Shown here one piece after another: positions 17,795 to 28,188 of a stretch of DNA of 64,000 nt (position 1 is its first letter; every line of letters begins with the position of its first letter). The DNA comes from Halomonas sp. LR3S48. Lineage in GTDB: Bacteria; Pseudomonadota; Gammaproteobacteria; Pseudomonadales; Halomonadaceae. The DNA lies in NCBI RefSeq assembly GCF_025725665.1, contig NZ_CP107009.1:4216001-4280000 (forward strand), in the 5' to 3' direction. The position numbers and the translations under genes were made by a program. A model generated the notes under the pieces. It ran no database searches. It was not told the DNA's origin and saw only the letters and a list, made by a program, of their open reading frames with translations.

Positions 17795-18829
17795 TCACTC
17801 GCCGCCGGGATGACGAAGCGCCGAAATCAGCTCCACCTTGTTGCTGACCCCCAATCGAACGTAGGCATTGCGAAGGTAGGTTCTGGCCGTGGCGGGAGTG
17901 ACGCCCAGCGTACGGGCCACCTCCTTGTAGGAGCTGCCCTGGGAGTAGAGCCTCGCGGCACTGAGCTCCCGCGGAGCGAGCAGGGAAGAGCGTCGGCGGG
18001 AACACATCATCAGGGAGACCAGCTCACCGCAGGGCTGCACCACGATCCCCCTCCGGCTCCCCAGGGACAAGGTGCAGGTCGCACGTCCCAGCATGTCGGA
18101 TAGATTGTCCGGCAGATGGGAGCCCTGCCAGCCGGCATACTCCTCGTTGAGGGCCGCTCCCACTTCCCTGCCGATGTAGAGCAGTTCCCCCTTCCTGCTC
18201 GAGAGCGCATAGTCGTCCCAGTCGTTCGACATGCCATCGGAACGAACTGACATCAAATATGCTTTCCAACAGCGAGCCAGGTGCCGGACGAACTCCTCCA
18301 TCAGGAGCGCATCGACATCGTCGAAGCCGAATCGGGACTTGCCTCGGTTGATCGACACGAAAAACAGCATACCGCTGGGAGGAAAATCCAGCGTCACGGC
18401 CATGCTATGGTAGATGTCATGACGCTCGCAGAACGCCCCCACCGCCGTTCTCGCCTCCTCCGGGCGGTCGCCCTGACACTCCCTGACGGCCTTGCCCAAC
18501 CGAGAGATCGAAGCGTTCGCGAATCGGTCGAGGGTGGAGATGTCGTTCCACTCCTCGGCGAACGAAGGGCTCAGGCCCAGGCTGCCATGCATCAGGTTCT
18601 TCGCTGGCGCGTCCTGCGCGGAAACATACACCTGCCCCCACCACGCCGTATCGAAGCTCACGACATTAGCGAAGCCTTGAACGGCTTCGTGCAACCAGCT
18701 TCTCGATGCCGGGCATCGGGGTATCTCGGCCAACCCAAGCACTTCGTGGCTGAAGCGCTGCAGCACCCTCACATCGACCGCGGAACCACATGCCTTGCTG
18801 TTATTATTGTTCATATTGGTATCGCTCAT
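17795..18829 (-). CDS. LuxR-type HTH transcriptional regulator
   Basis: Regulator of 344 residues from ATG 18829 (MSDTNMNNNN); a TTG seven codons earlier is an alternative. The first 280 residues form a sensor-like region of no recognised family, with few sequence landmarks. The C-terminus is a GerE/LuxR helix-turn-helix: LAPRELSAARLYSQGSSYKEVARTLGVTPATARTYLRNAYVRLGV. It lies 17 bp downstream of the feruloyl-CoA synthetase stop on the same strand, so it is probably co-transcribed. It may control the synthetase or the hydrolase and porin genes facing it. There is no autoinducer-domain signature. Confidence 0.83.
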   Translation of the reverse strand: MSDTNMNNNNSKACGSAVDVRVLQRFSHEVLGLAEIPRCPASRSWLHEAVQGFANVVSFDTAWWGQVYVSAQDAPAKNLMHGSLGLSPSFAEEWNDISTLDRFANASISRLGKAVRECQGDRPEEARTAVGAFCERHDIYHSMAVTLDFPPSGMLFFVSINRGKSRFGFDDVDALLMEEFVRHLARCWKAYLMSVRSDGMSNDWDDYALSSRKGELLYIGREVGAALNEEYAGWQGSHLPDNLSDMLGRATCTLSLGSRRGIVVQPCGELVSLMMCSRRRSSLLAPRELSAARLYSQGSSYKEVARTLGVTPATARTYLRNAYVRLGVSNKVELISALRHPGGE

Positions 18830-18846
18830 GCCATTACTCTGCAGAC

Positions 18847-20685
18847 TCAATCGAACCGCAGTACGCTCGGCGGCGGCGAATCGCGATAAAGCTCGTCGAC
18901 GATGTCGGCCCGGTTCTCCAGCACGGCGCGCTGGTTGATCGAGCCCTTGTCGGTGATCTCGTGTGCATCCAGGCGCGGCGGTTCCTCGAGCAGCACCGCC
19001 CGACGCACCCGAGTGGAGCTGCCCGTGCTGTGGGCGTCCAGGTCACGCAGCATCTGCAGGAATCGCTCGCGCACCGGTTCGCTTGCCAGCACCGTGGCGG
19101 CATCGGTCTCGCTCCCCAGCCCTGACAGTTCGCGACACTTCTCAAGGTCCGGGAACACCATGACCGAGACATAGGGCTTGTCGAGCCCGGCGATCACCAC
19201 GTCCTTCACATGGGGGGCACCGGCTTCGATGATACGCGCCCGCAGCGGCCCGACACTGACCCAGGTGCCGGTATCCAGCTTGAAGTCCTCGGAGATGCGT
19301 CCGTCGAAGCGCATGCCGCGCTGAGGGTCGTCCGGGTCGATGAACTTGACCGCATCGCCCAGGCAGTAGAAGCCTTCCTCGTCGAAGCTCTTCGCGGTGA
19401 CCTCGGGCTGGCGCCAGTAGCCCGGCATCACGTTGGGGCCCTTCACCCGGCACTCCAGCTTGCCGCCGTTGGGCACCAGCTTGATCGTCACCCCGCGGGC
19501 GGGCAGGCCCACCACGCCGGACCTGGACTCCTCCAGCGAGGCGAACATCGCCGAGGGAGCGGTCTCGGTGGCCCCCAGGCCGGTCAGCATGCCCACCTTG
19601 CAGCCCAGGGTCTGGATGGCCAGGCGGTCGAGTTCGTCCCAGATGTGCTGGGAGAGCCCCGCCGCGGCGAAGAACATCAGGTTGAGGCGGGAGAAGAAGG
19701 TCTCGCGCAAGCTGTCCTCGCGCTTCAGGTAATCCACCAGGATCTCGAAGCCCTTGGGCACGTTGAAGTAGACCGTCGGGGCGATCTCGCGCAGGTTGGC
19801 GATGGTGGTCTCGAACTCGCCCGGCACCGGGCGGCCGTCGTCGATATAGAGGCTGCCACCGTTGTAGAGCACGATGCCGATGTTGTGGTTGCCGCCGAAG
19901 GTGTGATTCCACGGCAGCCAGTCCACCAGCACCGGGGGCTCGTCGCGCATGAAAGGCATCAGGGAGGCCAACATCTCCTGATTGGCGCAGAGCATGCGGT
20001 GGGTATTGATGACCCCCTTGGGCATGCCGGTGGAGCCGGAGGTGAACAGGAACTTGACGATGGTGTCGGGGGTGACGGCCCCGCGGGCTTCATCCACCGC
20101 CGCGGTCACGGGCGTATCCAGTAGCGTGTCGAAGGCGCTTATACCTGGAAATCCTGCCGGATCCACAGCCACGCAGTCGCAGTCGGCCGGCTGCACCGCC
20201 GCCAGGGCCGGAGCAAAATCCTCGGCCTTGTCGACCATCAGCAAGCCCGGCGTGAGCAGCTCGACGACATGGCGCAGCTTGCCGAAGTCGCGACTGACCA
20301 GCGAATAGGCCGGCGATACGGGGGCAAAAGGAACACCAACGTACATCGCCGCCAGCGCCATCAGCAGGTGCTCGATGGAGTTGCCGCTGAGGATGGCCAG
20401 GGGCCGCTCGGCGCTCAGGCCGTGGTTCAGCAGCCCTTGCGCCAGGCTACGTACTCGCGTCAGGGTCTCGGCATAGCTCAGGCGCTGCCACTCGCCGCCG
20501 GCATCGCGTCGTGCCACGAAGGTGCGGTCCGGTGCTTCGTGGGCCCAGCGCTCCAGGCAATCGAGCAGGGTGTCGGGATAGGCGCCGAGGGGTTCCTCGA
20601 CGCTGAGAAGTCGGGTTCCGTCATCGCGCAGAGTCAGCTTGGCAGTGGCGGTGCCCAGGTGGACATCGCGAAAGGAGTGAGACAT
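18847..20685 (-). CDS. fcs: Feruloyl-CoA synthetase (AMP-forming)
   Basis: Adenylate-forming ligase of 612 residues that makes feruloyl-CoA (and related hydroxycinnamoyl-CoAs) from the acid, ATP and CoA. The AMP-binding P-loop-like motif is FLFTSGSTGMPKGVINTH (about residue 210). The A5 region is GLGATETAPSAMFAS, and RFDGRISEDFKLDTGTWVS carries the hinge and C-terminal domain start. The last 30 residues include the conserved KGSINQRAVLENR. Length and these motifs match bacterial feruloyl-CoA synthetases rather than general fatty-acyl ligases. No feruloyl-CoA hydratase-lyase (ech) is next to it, but a MarR gene and a vanillin-type aldehyde dehydrogenase follow across a short gap. I favour hydroxycinnamate degradation; a related aryl-acid ligase is possible. 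Confidence 0.85.
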   Translation of the reverse strand: MSHSFRDVHLGTATAKLTLRDDGTRLLSVEEPLGAYPDTLLDCLERWAHEAPDRTFVARRDAGGEWQRLSYAETLTRVRSLAQGLLNHGLSAERPLAILSGNSIEHLLMALAAMYVGVPFAPVSPAYSLVSRDFGKLRHVVELLTPGLLMVDKAEDFAPALAAVQPADCDCVAVDPAGFPGISAFDTLLDTPVTAAVDEARGAVTPDTIVKFLFTSGSTGMPKGVINTHRMLCANQEMLASLMPFMRDEPPVLVDWLPWNHTFGGNHNIGIVLYNGGSLYIDDGRPVPGEFETTIANLREIAPTVYFNVPKGFEILVDYLKREDSLRETFFSRLNLMFFAAAGLSQHIWDELDRLAIQTLGCKVGMLTGLGATETAPSAMFASLEESRSGVVGLPARGVTIKLVPNGGKLECRVKGPNVMPGYWRQPEVTAKSFDEEGFYCLGDAVKFIDPDDPQRGMRFDGRISEDFKLDTGTWVSVGPLRARIIEAGAPHVKDVVIAGLDKPYVSVMVFPDLEKCRELSGLGSETDAATVLASEPVRERFLQMLRDLDAHSTGSSTRVRRAVLLEEPPRLDAHEITDKGSINQRAVLENRADIVDELYRDSPPPSVLRFD

Positions 20686-21021
20686 GGGCGCTCCGGCTGT
20701 TTGTGATCGTTATCAGCATCGAAAGGGGCATCTCGCTACCCTCGGCATGGGAGCCTTGGTAACATGGAGTCCAGTATTTTTTTAAATTGTTGGTGTGTCA
20801 AACATTTCGCCAGCATAACATTATAGTTCGATGAGCCGAAGGCATATAACGAAAGCTTTCCAATCAAAGGGATAGGCGCGGAAAGGCGTATATGGGAGAC
20901 GGTTGTCCTGGCTGAGCTGCGACTAAAGTTGATGCCCTCGCGGGCCTCGCCGACCTGTATCCGATAGGCTATTCGCTGCTTACCGCTTCATGGCTCACCC
21001 AACGTCAGGGCCGACCAACCT
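20686..21021. promoter_or_regulatory. Divergent promoter region fcs / marR
   Basis: A 336-bp AT-richer region between the fcs and marR starts. The imperfect palindrome GTTGGTGTGTCAAAC (20789-20803, arms 4 of 5) is the only operator-like site I see. MarR regulators of hydroxycinnamate genes usually bind a palindrome in this position. There is no ORF worth calling. Confidence 0.35.
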
Positions 21022-21480
21022 ATGAGCAACGACGACCAGAACGGTATCGACTACTCCATGCTGCAATCGCGTCTCGGCTACAAGCTACGCCGAGCGCAGC
21101 TCGTCTACTTCGACGTGTTCTTCGAAGCCTGTGCCCAGGAAGGCATTACCCCGGGGCTGTTCAGCATCCTCGCCATCATCTATCACAACCCGGGGCTTAC
21201 CCAGTCCGCGGTTTCCACGGCCCTGGATGTGGACCGTTCGGCCATGGTGGCGGCCATCGACAAGCTGGAGAGCATGGAGGTAGTGGAGCGTCGCAAGTCG
21301 AAGAACGACCGTCGCTCCTATGCGCTCTACCTGACGGAAAAGGGCAAGACCTTCACCGAACGGCTCAACCGCAAGGTCGCCGCGGGGGAAGACAACTTCG
21401 ACAGCTTCATGAAGGAAGGTGAGCGCGAGTGGCTGCTCGATCTTCTCGACCGCATCATCGCGGCCCGCAAGGGAGGCTGA
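21022..21480 (+). CDS. MarR family transcriptional regulator
   Basis: Winged-helix repressor of 152 residues. The DNA-binding core is LTQSAVSTALDVDRSAMVAAIDKLESMEVVERRKSKNDRRSYALYLTEKG (about residues 65-118), with the wing arginines of DRRSY. The dimerisation helices flank it. It is divergent from fcs and convergent with the aldehyde dehydrogenase, the position held by FerC/FerR-type repressors that release DNA when hydroxycinnamoyl-CoA binds. That role is inferred from context and not visible in the protein. A GGGAGGCT hairpin overlaps its stop. Confidence 0.9.
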   Translation: MSNDDQNGIDYSMLQSRLGYKLRRAQLVYFDVFFEACAQEGITPGLFSILAIIYHNPGLTQSAVSTALDVDRSAMVAAIDKLESMEVVERRKSKNDRRSYALYLTEKGKTFTERLNRKVAAGEDNFDSFMKEGEREWLLDLLDRIIAARKGG

Positions 21481-21492
21481 TGCCAGCCTCCC
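21471..21492. terminator. Hairpin between convergent marR and aldehyde dehydrogenase genes
   Basis: GGGAGGCT (21471-21478) and AGCCTCCC (21485-21492) form a perfect 8-bp stem with a six-base loop. The stem overlaps the marR stop. There is no T tract on either strand, so it may act as a bidirectional barrier more than a classic terminator. Confidence 0.5.
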
Positions 21493-21528
21493 ATCATCAT
21501 CGGATATAGCCAGATCGGCTAAATGGGC

Positions 21529-22980
21529 CTAGATGGGGTAGTGCCGGGGCCCGAGCTGGATCGTGATCCAGCGCAGCTCGGTGAACGCCTCGATGCCCGC
21601 CTTGCCGCCGAAGCGCCCGTAGCCGCTCGACTTGGTGCCGCCGAAGGGCATCTGCGGTTCGTCGTGCACCGTGGGGGCATTGATGTGGCAGATGCCCGAT
21701 TGGATCCGTCCGGCCACCTTCATTGCACGTGCCGTATCGCGACTGAACACCGCCGCCGACAGGCCGTACTCGCTGTCGTTGGCGACCCGAACGGCCTCCT
21801 CCTCGCCCTCGACACGCATCACCGCCACCACCGGCCCGAAGGACTCCTCGCTGTAGAGGCGCATTTGCGGCGTCACGCCATCCACCACCGTAGCCGGCAT
21901 GACCACCCCTTCTGCCTTGCCGCCACTGGCGAGCCGCGCCCCGTGGTTCACGGCATCGTCGAGCAAGCCATTGAGCTTCTGCCCCGACTCGGCGTTGATC
22001 AGGGTGCCCAGCGCATTGCCCTCCCCGCGCGGATCGCCGGCCTTGAGCGCCGCAGCCCGCACGGCCAGCTTGTCGACGAAGGCGTCGGCCACCGAGGCAT
22101 CGACGATCAGCCGCTCGGTGGACATGCAGATCTGCCCCTGGTTGAAGAAGGCACCGAAGATCGCCGCGTCCACGGCGGCGTCCAGGTCGGCATCGTCTAG
22201 TACCAGGAAGGGCGCCTTGCCGCCCAGCTCCAGCAGCACCGGCTTGAGGTGGCGCGCCGCCTTCTCGGCGATGATGCGCCCCACCGGAGTGGAGCCGGTG
22301 AAGTTGATGCGTCGTACGGCGGGATGCGCGATCAGCGCCTCGACCAGCTCGGGCGCGTCGGCCGGGGCGTTGGTGATCACGTTGACCACGCCCTCGCCGA
22401 GCCCCGCCTCCACCAGCACCTCGCCGATCAGGTGATGGGTCGCCGGGCACTGCTCCGAAGCCTTGAGGATCACCGTGTTGCCGCAGGCCAGCGGCGTGGC
22501 CACGGCCCGGGTGCCGAGGATGATCGGCGCGTTCCACGGCGCGATGCCGACCACCACGCCGCAGGGCACCCGCACGCCCATGGCCAGGTTGTCAGGCACG
22601 TTGGAGGGAATCACGTCGCCCTGGATCTGGGTGGTCAGCGAGGCCGCCTCGCGCAACATGCCGGCGGCCACCATCACGTTGAAGCCGGCCCAGGCCGGTG
22701 TGGCGCCGGTCTCGTCCACCATGCGTTCGATGAACTCGGCCTGGCGTGCCTCCATAAGCTCGGCGGCCTTGAGCAGCTTGCCGCGCCGCTCGCCGGGGCC
22801 GCTCTGCGACCAGCTTTCAAACGCCTTTCCTGCAGAATCGGCGGCCGCCTTGGCGTCCGCAACCGAGGCGGCCGCCGCCGTGGTCGTGGTCTGGCCAGTA
22901 AAGGGGCTGGCGCGCTCGAAGGTCGCGGATTCCTGGGCGGGCCGGGATTGGCCGCCAATCAGCAGGTCCAGGGTATTCAT
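21529..22980 (-). CDS. Aryl-aldehyde dehydrogenase (vanillin/benzaldehyde dehydrogenase type)
   Basis: NAD(P)-dependent aldehyde dehydrogenase of 483 residues from MNTLDLLIGGQSRPA, with GAGGAG upstream. The catalytic glutamate is in LLELGGKAPFLVLDDADLD (about residue 250) and the catalytic cysteine in FFNQGQICMSTERLIV (about residue 285). The C-terminus PFGGTKSSGYGRFGGKAGIEAFTELRWITIQ closely resembles vanillin and salicylaldehyde dehydrogenases. It would oxidise vanillin (from feruloyl-CoA) or benzaldehyde (from benzoylformate). Both sources are encoded by neighbours: fcs to the right of it in transcription order and mdlC two genes upstream on the same strand. The same-strand order mdlC, dctP, aldehyde dehydrogenase favours the benzaldehyde role. 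Confidence 0.87.
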   Translation of the reverse strand: MNTLDLLIGGQSRPAQESATFERASPFTGQTTTTAAAASVADAKAAADSAGKAFESWSQSGPGERRGKLLKAAELMEARQAEFIERMVDETGATPAWAGFNVMVAAGMLREAASLTTQIQGDVIPSNVPDNLAMGVRVPCGVVVGIAPWNAPIILGTRAVATPLACGNTVILKASEQCPATHHLIGEVLVEAGLGEGVVNVITNAPADAPELVEALIAHPAVRRINFTGSTPVGRIIAEKAARHLKPVLLELGGKAPFLVLDDADLDAAVDAAIFGAFFNQGQICMSTERLIVDASVADAFVDKLAVRAAALKAGDPRGEGNALGTLINAESGQKLNGLLDDAVNHGARLASGGKAEGVVMPATVVDGVTPQMRLYSEESFGPVVAVMRVEGEEEAVRVANDSEYGLSAAVFSRDTARAMKVAGRIQSGICHINAPTVHDEPQMPFGGTKSSGYGRFGGKAGIEAFTELRWITIQLGPRHYPI

Positions 22981-23012
22981 GGCGAACTCCTCATTGTTGT
23001 AGTGACGATTCC

Positions 23013-23059
23013 TAACGCCGTATGGCCGAGCGCAGGCACCTTTCGGACAGAGCCTAGCA
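23013..23059. repeat. Decayed right-hand half of the 13.2-kb palindromic repeat
   Basis: Ungapped alignment with 13281-13327 gives 37 of 47 identical positions, counted by hand. It begins TAACGC and ends AGCCTAGCA in both copies. Only the right terminal repeat survives. It fills the 80-bp gap between the aldehyde dehydrogenase start and the DctP stop, so a mobile element once sat in this operon. Confidence 0.65.
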
Positions 23060-23060
23060 C

Positions 23061-24080
23061 TTACGCCTCGCACTGCTCGCGCAGGCCCATGGCTTTCTCG
23101 TAGATGGCGCGGGCCTCATCCAGGCCACGCTCCTCGAGCCGCTTGAGGTAGTTCTCGGTGCCCTCCTCAAGCGGACCTGACCATTCAGGGTCATTGAGTG
23201 GGTCTTCGACGACGTGGATGGTATCGCCCTGGGCCACGGCCTCCTCGCGCCCGGCCTTGTCGAGCTCGTCGAAAACCCGCCCCGCCTGCTGGGCCCAGGC
23301 CATGCCACTGTTCTCGTCGATCACCGCCTGCATCTCGGGGGAGAGCCGCTCAAAGCTCGCCTGGCTCATCGTCGCCACGATGGCGCCGGCATAGTACGGC
23401 ACCTGGAGGTGGTACTTCGTCAGCTCGTTGATGCGGAACACCTTCATCGCCTCCCACGGGAAGCTCAGGCCATCCATCACCCCGCGCTGCAGCGAGGTGA
23501 AGATGTCGGGCGCCGGCATGCCCAGGGGCTGGGCGCCCATGCTGGCGAGCATCTCGCCGGCCACCTCGCTGGGGCGACGGATGCGCAGCCCCTCTAGGTC
23601 GGCCGGCGTGCGGATCTCGGTATCGCGGGTATGCAGGTAAGCCGGCCCGGTGGTGAACAGGAACAGCACGCGGGTATCGTCGTACTCCCCGGCGATATCG
23701 CCTTCATCAAAGAGCGTCTGCAGGATGCACGCGCCCTGGGAGGCGCTGTTGACGATCCCGGGTAGCTGCACGATCTCGGTGAGCGGGAACCGCCCGGCGG
23801 TGTAGCCCTGCAGCGTGACGGCGATATCGGCGATGCCGTTGACCGTCGCGTCATAGGCCTGGTCGGCCTTGCTCAAGGTCTGCGAGGGGTACATCTCGAC
23901 CTTGAGTTCGCCGCCGGAATCCTGCTCCACCTGTTCCGCCCAGGCGCGGTAGATCTCCTGGTTGACCGCCGAACCCTCCGGCCACAGATGTGCCATGCGC
24001 AGCGTGGTTTCCGCGCCGGCCGAGGCGCAAAGTCCCAGCGCGGAAGTGGCAAGCAGCAGGCGTGAAATGGCGTGTTTCAT
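23061..24080 (-). CDS. TRAP transporter substrate-binding protein (DctP family), orphan
   Basis: Periplasmic solute receptor, 339 residues. Signal peptide MKHAISRLLLATSALGLCASAGA, then mature TTLRMAHLWPEGSAVNQEIYRAWAEQVEQ. DctP features are visible: VEMYPSQTLSKADQAYDATVNGIADIAV, RTPADLEGLRIRRPSEVAGEML (with the conserved carboxylate-binding arginine region) and DIFTSLQRGVMDGLSFPWEAM. An AAAGAGGA site precedes the ATG. No DctQ or DctM gene lies nearby, so it must borrow a membrane unit from elsewhere. It sits between mdlC and the aldehyde dehydrogenase, which suggests an aryl keto-acid ligand such as benzoylformate or mandelate (inference). Confidence 0.9.
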   Translation of the reverse strand: MKHAISRLLLATSALGLCASAGAETTLRMAHLWPEGSAVNQEIYRAWAEQVEQDSGGELKVEMYPSQTLSKADQAYDATVNGIADIAVTLQGYTAGRFPLTEIVQLPGIVNSASQGACILQTLFDEGDIAGEYDDTRVLFLFTTGPAYLHTRDTEIRTPADLEGLRIRRPSEVAGEMLASMGAQPLGMPAPDIFTSLQRGVMDGLSFPWEAMKVFRINELTKYHLQVPYYAGAIVATMSQASFERLSPEMQAVIDENSGMAWAQQAGRVFDELDKAGREEAVAQGDTIHVVEDPLNDPEWSGPLEEGTENYLKRLEERGLDEARAIYEKAMGLREQCEA

Positions 24081-24122
24081 GACGGTGTCCTCTTTGTCGT
24101 TGTATTGGTTATGTGATGGGGC

Positions 24123-25736
<1,614 letters not shown>

Positions 25737-25771
25737 TCACGCTAGTCGCCGCTGCTACAATCAAGCAAATC

Positions 25772-25786
25772 GATACTCTTTCTATC
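25772..25786. promoter_or_regulatory. Candidate LysR operator before mdlC
   Basis: GATACTCTTTCTATC is a perfect GATA-N7-TATC palindrome 68 bp upstream of the mdlC start and 23 bp before the LysR start. The size and symmetry fit a LysR-type box in a divergent promoter. Confidence 0.4.
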
Positions 25787-25808
25787 AAAAATAAAGTGTG
25801 TCTATGCG

Positions 25809-26723
25809 ATGAATCACATCGACCTCAACCTCATGCGCACCTTCGTGCTGCTGTACGAAACCGGCAGCGTGACCCAGACGGCCGAGCGCCTATACGTCAC
25901 CCAGCCCTCGATCAGCTATGCGCTGGCCCGGCTACGCGACCTCTTCGAGGACCGCCTGTTCGTGCGCACCCGCCAGGGCATGGAACCCACCATTGCCGCC
26001 CGCCAGCTCTACCCCTCGCTGCGCGATGCCCTGCAGCAGCTCCAGGACACCATCGAGAGCAGCCGCGACTTCGACCCGGCGACCTGCACCCGCCGCTTCC
26101 GGCTGGCGCTGACCGACCTGGGGGAAATGGCGCTGCTGCCGAAGCTCATGAGCCACCTGCACGACCAGGCGCCGCAAGCCGAGCTGGAAGTGGTACCGCT
26201 GGAGATCGAGCACGCCGAGGAGTGGCTGGCCGCCGGCCGGGTCAACGCGCTGATCTGCAGCCGCCCGCTGACAGGCGCGGCGATTGCGCGCCATGTGCTC
26301 TTGAGGGATCGCTACGTCTGCCTGCTCAACCAGGAGCGCTTCGGCAAAGGCCCACTGACCCGCGAGCGCTTCATCGCCGCCCGCCACGTCGCCGTGACCT
26401 CCTCTTCCGGGCATGGAATGGCCGAAGAAGTGATGCGCCAAGAGGGTATACAGCGCAAGGTGAGCCTGGAGATCCCACACTTCTCGGTGCTGCCACGGGT
26501 GCTCCACGACAGCGACCTGATCGCCATCATGCCGCTGCAGGTCGCCGCCAGCTTCACCGAAGGCTCGCCGCTGACCATCCATGAACTGCCCTTTCACGTG
26601 CCCGAGTTCGAGGTCGCGCTGCACTGGCAGGCCCAGGCCAGCCGCTCCCCGTCACAGCGCTGGTTCTGCGAGAGCATTATTGAGGCGATCGGGGAGCGGG
26701 AGGGAGCCGCGTTCACCGATTAG
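25809..26723 (+). CDS. LysR family transcriptional regulator
   Basis: Regulator of 304 residues. HTH: LNLMRTFVLLYETGSVTQTAERLYVTQPSISYALARLRDLFEDRLFVRTRQGMEPT, typical of the NodD/LinR-like LysR branch. The effector domain begins TRRFRLALTDLGEMALLPKLM, characteristic of LeuO/PcpR-like members. It is divergent from mdlC with a palindrome between them, so it probably activates the benzoylformate operon. Its last codons overlap the convergent epoxide hydrolase gene by 11 bp. Confidence 0.88.
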   Translation: MNHIDLNLMRTFVLLYETGSVTQTAERLYVTQPSISYALARLRDLFEDRLFVRTRQGMEPTIAARQLYPSLRDALQQLQDTIESSRDFDPATCTRRFRLALTDLGEMALLPKLMSHLHDQAPQAELEVVPLEIEHAEEWLAAGRVNALICSRPLTGAAIARHVLLRDRYVCLLNQERFGKGPLTRERFIAARHVAVTSSSGHGMAEEVMRQEGIQRKVSLEIPHFSVLPRVLHDSDLIAIMPLQVAASFTEGSPLTIHELPFHVPEFEVALHWQAQASRSPSQRWFCESIIEAIGEREGAAFTD

Positions 26724-27894
26724 CAGCCAGCACCACCGCGAGGCCTTCCTGCAGGTCTTTGACGAAATAAGCGGGCACCTCCAGCGACGGAAAATGCCCT
26801 CCCTTTTCGGGCGTCCTCCATCGCACGATCTGCCGATAGCGCTGCTCTGCCCAGGGGCGCGGGCACTTCTCGATGTCGCGGGGGTATATGGTGATGGCTG
26901 AGGGGACATCGACCCGGAGTTCGGGGTCGAGCGCGTTAACTCCGCCGTGGCTTTCATAGTAGATGCGGGCCGCCGAGGCGCCGGTCCGCGTCAGCCAGTA
27001 GAGGGTGACGTCGTCAAGAATGCGATCTCTGGAAATCGTCTCGAACGGGCTATCGTCGGTATCCGTCCACTCGGCAAACTTGTCGAGAATCCAGGCCAGA
27101 AGCCCGATGGGTGAGTCGACAAGCGAGTAGCCGATGGTCTGCGGTCGGGTCGCCTGCTGCTTCGCATACGCCGCGCGGTAGAGCCAGAAGTCGCGGGTGT
27201 CCTCGGCCCATTGGCGCTCGGTCGCCGTCAGGCCGTCCATCGTCAAATCGGGCGGTGCCTGGGCCAACGTTGTGTGGATGCCGAGAACGTTTGCAGGGAA
27301 CTTGCCGCCGAGCACAGTGGTGATGACACCTCCCCAATCGCCGCCGTGGGCGACGAACTTGCCGTAGCCGAGCCTTTCCATCAGTTCCACCCAGGCGGCT
27401 GCGATCTTACCGGCACCCCACCCGGTAGTGGCCGGTTTATCGCTGAAGCCAAAGCCCGGCAGCGACGGGACCACGACGTGGAACGCCGGCGTGTCTGGAT
27501 CTTTCGGCTCTGCCAGTTCGTCGGCGATATCGATGAACTCGGCAATGCTCCCCGGCCAGCCGTGCGTCATGATCAGGGGAGTGGCATCGGCGCGAGCGGA
27601 TCGGCGGTGCAGGAAGTGGATGCCGAGACCGTCAATCGTGGTGCGGAACTGGCCGATACGCTCAAGGCGCGCCTCGAACGACCGCCAATCGTACTCGGTG
27701 CGCCAGTAGTTCACGATATCGACGAGGTCGGCGAGAGGAACACCCTGATCCCAGCGGCGAGGATCGGGCGCGGGGCGATAGACCGTCTCGGTCTCCGGTA
27801 GCCGCGCCGCGGCCAGTCGCGCGCGCAGGTCGTCGAGGTCAGCATCGGTTGCACGGGCTTTGAATGCTTGAACGTCCCTGTTTAGGCGATTCAT
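26713..27894 (-). CDS. Epoxide hydrolase family protein (alpha/beta hydrolase)
   Basis: Hydrolase of 393 residues with the N-terminal EHN cap region (ADLDDLRARLAAARLPETETVY and PLADLVDIVNYWRTEYDWRSFEARL) seen in juvenile-hormone-type epoxide hydrolases. The oxyanion motif HGWPGS follows (about residue 110). The nucleophile aspartate is in VAHGGDWGGVI (about residue 180) and the catalytic histidine near the end in KGGHFPSLEVP. Cap-domain tyrosines are likely in the YYESHGG region. No signal peptide is seen. It is not in an evident operon; the LysR gene converges on it. The natural substrate is unknown. Confidence 0.9.
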   Translation of the reverse strand: MNRLNRDVQAFKARATDADLDDLRARLAAARLPETETVYRPAPDPRRWDQGVPLADLVDIVNYWRTEYDWRSFEARLERIGQFRTTIDGLGIHFLHRRSARADATPLIMTHGWPGSIAEFIDIADELAEPKDPDTPAFHVVVPSLPGFGFSDKPATTGWGAGKIAAAWVELMERLGYGKFVAHGGDWGGVITTVLGGKFPANVLGIHTTLAQAPPDLTMDGLTATERQWAEDTRDFWLYRAAYAKQQATRPQTIGYSLVDSPIGLLAWILDKFAEWTDTDDSPFETISRDRILDDVTLYWLTRTGASAARIYYESHGGVNALDPELRVDVPSAITIYPRDIEKCPRPWAEQRYRQIVRWRTPEKGGHFPSLEVPAYFVKDLQEGLAVVLAANR

Positions 27895-28188
27895 GAGTTT
27901 GTCCCTTCACTCTCAATGTTGGCACCGACGGTGACGGAACCGAAGGCACGACAAAGCGTTGCGCAATCCACGCCTGGCACCGCCAAACAGTTTGGCAAAA
28001 AATGCGGCGCGCAACCGGGCATTGCACCGCTCGATGTCACGCATTTTTGGGTCCGGGTTATGGAAGGCCATGACTGTCACCACTGCTGTATCAAGCACAC
28101 TGGAGGCATAGCATGGGGTCACAGCGCCTGTCGAGACGAGCAGTAGATGCACCCAGCGCTTCCGCCGGCACCCCAGGCGCCTAGCTGC

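Noticed and set aside
27913..28152. 79-codon minus-strand frame in the gap between the epoxide hydrolase and ltrA genes
   Set aside because: No ribosome site, no recognised similarity, Arg/Cys-rich composition; possibly a relic but not supportable as a gene.
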